This document shows, piece by piece, positions 15,662 through 17,997 of a stretch of DNA of 17,997 nt. Position 1 is the first letter of the stretch. Every line of letters begins with the position of its first letter. A program made the translations under genes and the position numbers. This stretch comes from Nitrosomonadaceae bacterium (GTDB lineage Bacteria > Pseudomonadota > Gammaproteobacteria > Burkholderiales > Nitrosomonadaceae): positions 12,170 through 30,166 of the forward strand of contig CAKKRO010000229.1 of NCBI GenBank assembly GCA_919902625.1, given 5' to 3'. Under the pieces are notes generated by a model. The model had not been told where the DNA came from. It ran no database searches and saw nothing but the letters and a program-made list of their open reading frames with translations.

Positions 15662-15979
15662 GGATTTAGTTTTAATACGGAATTGGTATGAATCTGTCAG
15701 TAGATCGGAATTATAGTACAAGATGAGCGTTTTATTATTACTGGAATGGTTCTTACGGTTAACGGACTCAATTAAACCTAAAAACCCCTTGGTTGGACGA
15801 GATGGTCAGCTATTAATTTCGGTATGGCGGTTTGACTTGGAAGGTTTTGTGTTTTAACTTACAGGATGCCTGGCTTAAATTGGGCAATTCGCATTGGATT
15901 ACCATTGCGGCGGAACCATTCAAAAGCGTAACCGGTAAAATACAGAGTGCTATCAACGACATCAGGAACTTTCGCCGCA
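15662..15979. other. Divergent intergenic region, proA / M14 peptidase
   Basis: About 320 bases hold the promoters of both genes. A TAAAAT at 15936-15941 could be the -10 of the peptidase gene but has no good -35. Open frames here on both strands run into the peptidase gene and show no known protein. Confidence 0.5.
15710..15715 (-). promoter_or_regulatory. Predicted -10 box of proA
   Basis: On the minus strand this is a perfect TATAAT, about 50 bases before the proA start codon, giving a leader of roughly 40 bases. No clear -35 hexamer is visible upstream. Confidence 0.45.
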
Positions 15980-17512
15980 ATGAAACTGCTCCACGCGATC
16001 ACCTTTCTTCTCGTTACAGGGGCGGCCGCCGCACTCCATGCAGAATCGGATGCCACTGTGCCGCTGCCCACGCCGCTCGAGGCGGCGGGTTATTCACGAA
16101 TCAGCACGTCCGCCGAGATGAGCACCTTCATCCATGCGCTTGCCGGCCGCCATCCGGCGCTTGCGCGCACGGAATCGATCGGTGACAGCGTCCAGGGCCG
16201 CCCGATCGAGGTCATACGCTTGACAGCGCCGCGTGCGGAGGATGCCGCGCCGCGCCTCAGAGTGATGGTGATCGGCACTCAACATGGTGCGGCGGAACCT
16301 GCGGGCGGTGAGGCGTTGCTGGCGCTTGCGCGCGAGCTGCTGAGCGGCGACTTGCGGCCGTTGCTCGAGGATCTCGATGTGATTCTGCTGCCTAACGCAA
16401 ATCCCGATGGACGGGATCTGAAGCGGCGGTCGAACGCCAATGGCATCAATATCAATACCGATTTTGTGCTGCTCTCACAACCCGAAACACGTCTGTTGAA
16501 ACAAGCGGTGAGCTATTATGCGCCAGATGCAGTGCTCGATTCCCATGAGTCGGCTGTACTGAAACGCGAGACACTCGCCAAGGATGGATATCTGACTGAT
16601 TTTGATGCGCAGTTCGAAATCAGTAACAACCCGGCGGTGCCGGTTACGTTGCGCAATTATGCCCTCAATACGTTCCTGCCCGCGATTACCGGGCGCGTGT
16701 CTGCCGGTGGTCTGCCGGCACACCGCTATATCGGGGAAATCGTCAGCATCAAGCAACCGATCACGAACGGTGGCCTGACATTGCGCAATTTTCGCAATAC
16801 TGCGGGCATGTCCGGTGCGCTATCGATGCTGGTCGAAACCAAGCTTGATTCGCGTGCGGACACGTTCCCGACGTACCGGAATATCGCAGTACGGGTGGAA
16901 CGCCAGTTGCTATGCATTCGGTCGTTTCTCACGCTGGCACATGAGCGGCGCGCTGAGATTCGCGCACGAACCACCGCCGCGCGTGCCGTGTTGCACAGCG
17001 AGCCACTGACCTTGTTCGCCGGTTTTGAAGTCAATCGCGATAACCCAAAAGCATTGATTTCGATGCGCCGGCTCGATACCCGGAAACTCGAGAAGCTCGA
17101 ATTCCGCGATCACCGCCAACAAGTGAATGCGGATGAAGTGGCTTATCCGGCCATGCTGGCCGTTATCCGCCATCAGGACATTATCCGTCCAATACTTGAG
17201 CGCCATAATGTAAATTACTCGAGTGCGCCGCATCCGACCGGTACAGAAGTGATTACAGTTCGCATCAAAGGACACAGTAATATCGTCGAACGGGCCGAGT
17301 TGCTGGCGGAAACCCGCAGATGGGTGGATATCGAGCCCGGTGGCTTGTTCATTGATCTGGCTCAGCCCAATGGCAGGAAGGCGGTCTTGTTGCTCGATCC
17401 ACGTTCAACCAGTAGTATTTTTCGTTATCCCGAATTCGCATCGCTGGTGGTGCCGGAGGAAGAGTTTTTCATCTACCATGCCTTCAGGAACATCATGCTC
17501 AGTCAGCCGTGA
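15980..17512 (+). CDS. Secreted M14-like zinc carboxypeptidase family protein, 510 aa
   Basis: A signal peptide (about 1-21, ending LHA) points to the periplasm or outside. Residues 45-320 read as an M14 peptidase fold: VMVIGTQHGAAEPAGGEALLAL (His102, Glu106), LLPNANPDGRD, NANGININTDF, LDSHE (His189, third metal ligand) and SMLVET with the catalytic Glu286. Two points differ from textbook M14: the metal motif is spaced H-x3-E, and the Arg that normally follows in LNRDF is Thr160. About 190 further residues follow with no recognised domain. Substrates may be peptides or cell-wall stems; inference only. The ATG at 15980 follows AGGAA. The gene is clearly richer in GC than its neighbours, a possible sign of transfer. 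Confidence 0.8.
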   Translation: MKLLHAITFLLVTGAAAALHAESDATVPLPTPLEAAGYSRISTSAEMSTFIHALAGRHPALARTESIGDSVQGRPIEVIRLTAPRAEDAAPRLRVMVIGTQHGAAEPAGGEALLALARELLSGDLRPLLEDLDVILLPNANPDGRDLKRRSNANGININTDFVLLSQPETRLLKQAVSYYAPDAVLDSHESAVLKRETLAKDGYLTDFDAQFEISNNPAVPVTLRNYALNTFLPAITGRVSAGGLPAHRYIGEIVSIKQPITNGGLTLRNFRNTAGMSGALSMLVETKLDSRADTFPTYRNIAVRVERQLLCIRSFLTLAHERRAEIRARTTAARAVLHSEPLTLFAGFEVNRDNPKALISMRRLDTRKLEKLEFRDHRQQVNADEVAYPAMLAVIRHQDIIRPILERHNVNYSSAPHPTGTEVITVRIKGHSNIVERAELLAETRRWVDIEPGGLFIDLAQPNGRKAVLLLDPRSTSSIFRYPEFASLVVPEEEFFIYHAFRNIMLSQP

Positions 17513-17658
17513 ATACGCCCAGAGCCATTCAGTAACGATATTTGTTGTGCTGTTTTTTTGTTAAATATTCCAGGAATTGAATCTGATGGTTTATTAGCGA
17601 TACCTTACAAACAATGCAGATTCATTCCTGTCATATTCAGTGGTCACTGGATGGCGAT

Positions 17659-17997
17659 TTAGAACTCTTCCCAGTCATCGCCACCGCCGCCTGCTGCAAC
17701 CTTGCGGGGCTGGCTTGCTTCTGAGCTTGCGGCAACCTTCCGGGTGGCAGGCCCGCGATTGGGCAGCTTGGCGACAGTGGTTGGACGGTTGCTTCTTTTA
17801 ACGGATGCGAGCGCTGAACTGCTGTCACCACCCGACAGTTTGAAGGTACCCACCGCTTGCGTTAATGCTTGCGCCTGATCCCGCATGGATTCAGCCGCTG
17901 CCGCCGCCTCTTCCACCAAGGCTGCATTTTGCTGGGTGACTTCATCCATCTGGGTCACGGCTTGATTCACTTGCTCAATGCCTGAGCTTTGTTCCTG
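17659..17997 (-). CDS. Methyl-accepting chemotaxis protein, C-terminal fragment
   Basis: The frame is open to the window edge, so only the last 112 codons are seen. It begins with the end of the signalling helix: SGIEQVNQAVTQMDEVTQQNAALVEEAAAAAESM, the usual MCP C-terminal methylation helix. A long Ser/Ala/Arg-rich flexible tail follows and ends in DWEEF. That last pentapeptide matches the xWxxF pattern of NWETF-type tethers that recruit the adaptation enzymes CheR and CheB. Receptors sense attractants or repellents at the inner membrane and control CheA. The ligand domain lies outside the window. The gene is convergent with the peptidase gene; the 146-base gap between them shows no terminator. 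Confidence 0.92.
   Translation of the reverse strand, partial: QEQSSGIEQVNQAVTQMDEVTQQNAALVEEAAAAAESMRDQAQALTQAVGTFKLSGGDSSSALASVKRSNRPTTVAKLPNRGPATRKVAASSEASQPRKVAAGGGGDDWEEF

Noticed and set aside
15859..16071. Minus-strand frame opposite the peptidase start
   Set aside because: It overlaps a clear signal peptide on the plus strand and has no known domain.

Overview
The window reads as an ordinary chromosomal stretch of a Gram-negative proteobacterium, most likely a betaproteobacterium close to Nitrosomonas. That placement is an inference from remembered family resemblance (BBP2-type porin, PhoQ-type kinase, retropepsin/7TM/ATP-grasp gene set, PilZ and GGDEF proteins) together with moderate GC content and AT-rich intergenic DNA. 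No rRNA or tRNA gene, complete insertion sequence, prophage or CRISPR array was seen.

Layout. 1-192: C-terminal end of a PhoQ-like sensor kinase. 451-1332 (-): YcgR/PilZ-type c-di-GMP receptor. 1671-2024 (-): small coiled-coil lipoprotein of unknown function. 2474-3844 (+): outer-membrane porin, closed by a strong bidirectional terminator shared with the convergent rluD. rluD (-) and bamD (+) are divergent and their start codons overlap by two bases. 5813-6256 (-): UspA-type stress protein. 6589-8608 (+): a two-gene signalling operon, a receiver protein lacking its first strand followed by an Hpt-REC-REC-GGDEF diguanylate cyclase. 8644-12486 (-): a tightly coupled group of an exported Ig-like protein, a retropepsin-like lipoprotein, an inactive-transglutaminase/7TM membrane protein and an ATP-grasp glutamate-ligase-like enzyme. 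12564-15661 (-): lpdA (E3 with its own lipoyl domain) and proA. 15980-17512 (+): a secreted M14-like metallopeptidase, visibly richer in GC than its neighbours. 17659-17997 (-): C-terminal end of a chemoreceptor with a CheR/CheB-tether-like tail.

How they fit together. Three themes recur. The first is envelope biology (porin, BamD, lipoproteins, secreted peptidase, 7TM cassette). The second is c-di-GMP and phosphorelay signalling (PilZ receptor, GGDEF protein, kinase, chemoreceptor). The third is core metabolism and translation (lpdA, proA, rluD).

The best candidate for an under-described system is the retropepsin / 7TM inactive transglutaminase / ATP-grasp cassette. It places a periplasmic protease, a membrane protein and a cytoplasmic peptide-ligase-type enzyme in one overlapping operon, with an extra exported Ig-like protein upstream. 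The gene set recurs in proteobacteria, so its existence is not new, but I know of no settled substrate. Starts were revised by reading start codons and ribosome sites for the porin, rluD, bamD, lpdA, proA and the M14 peptidase.
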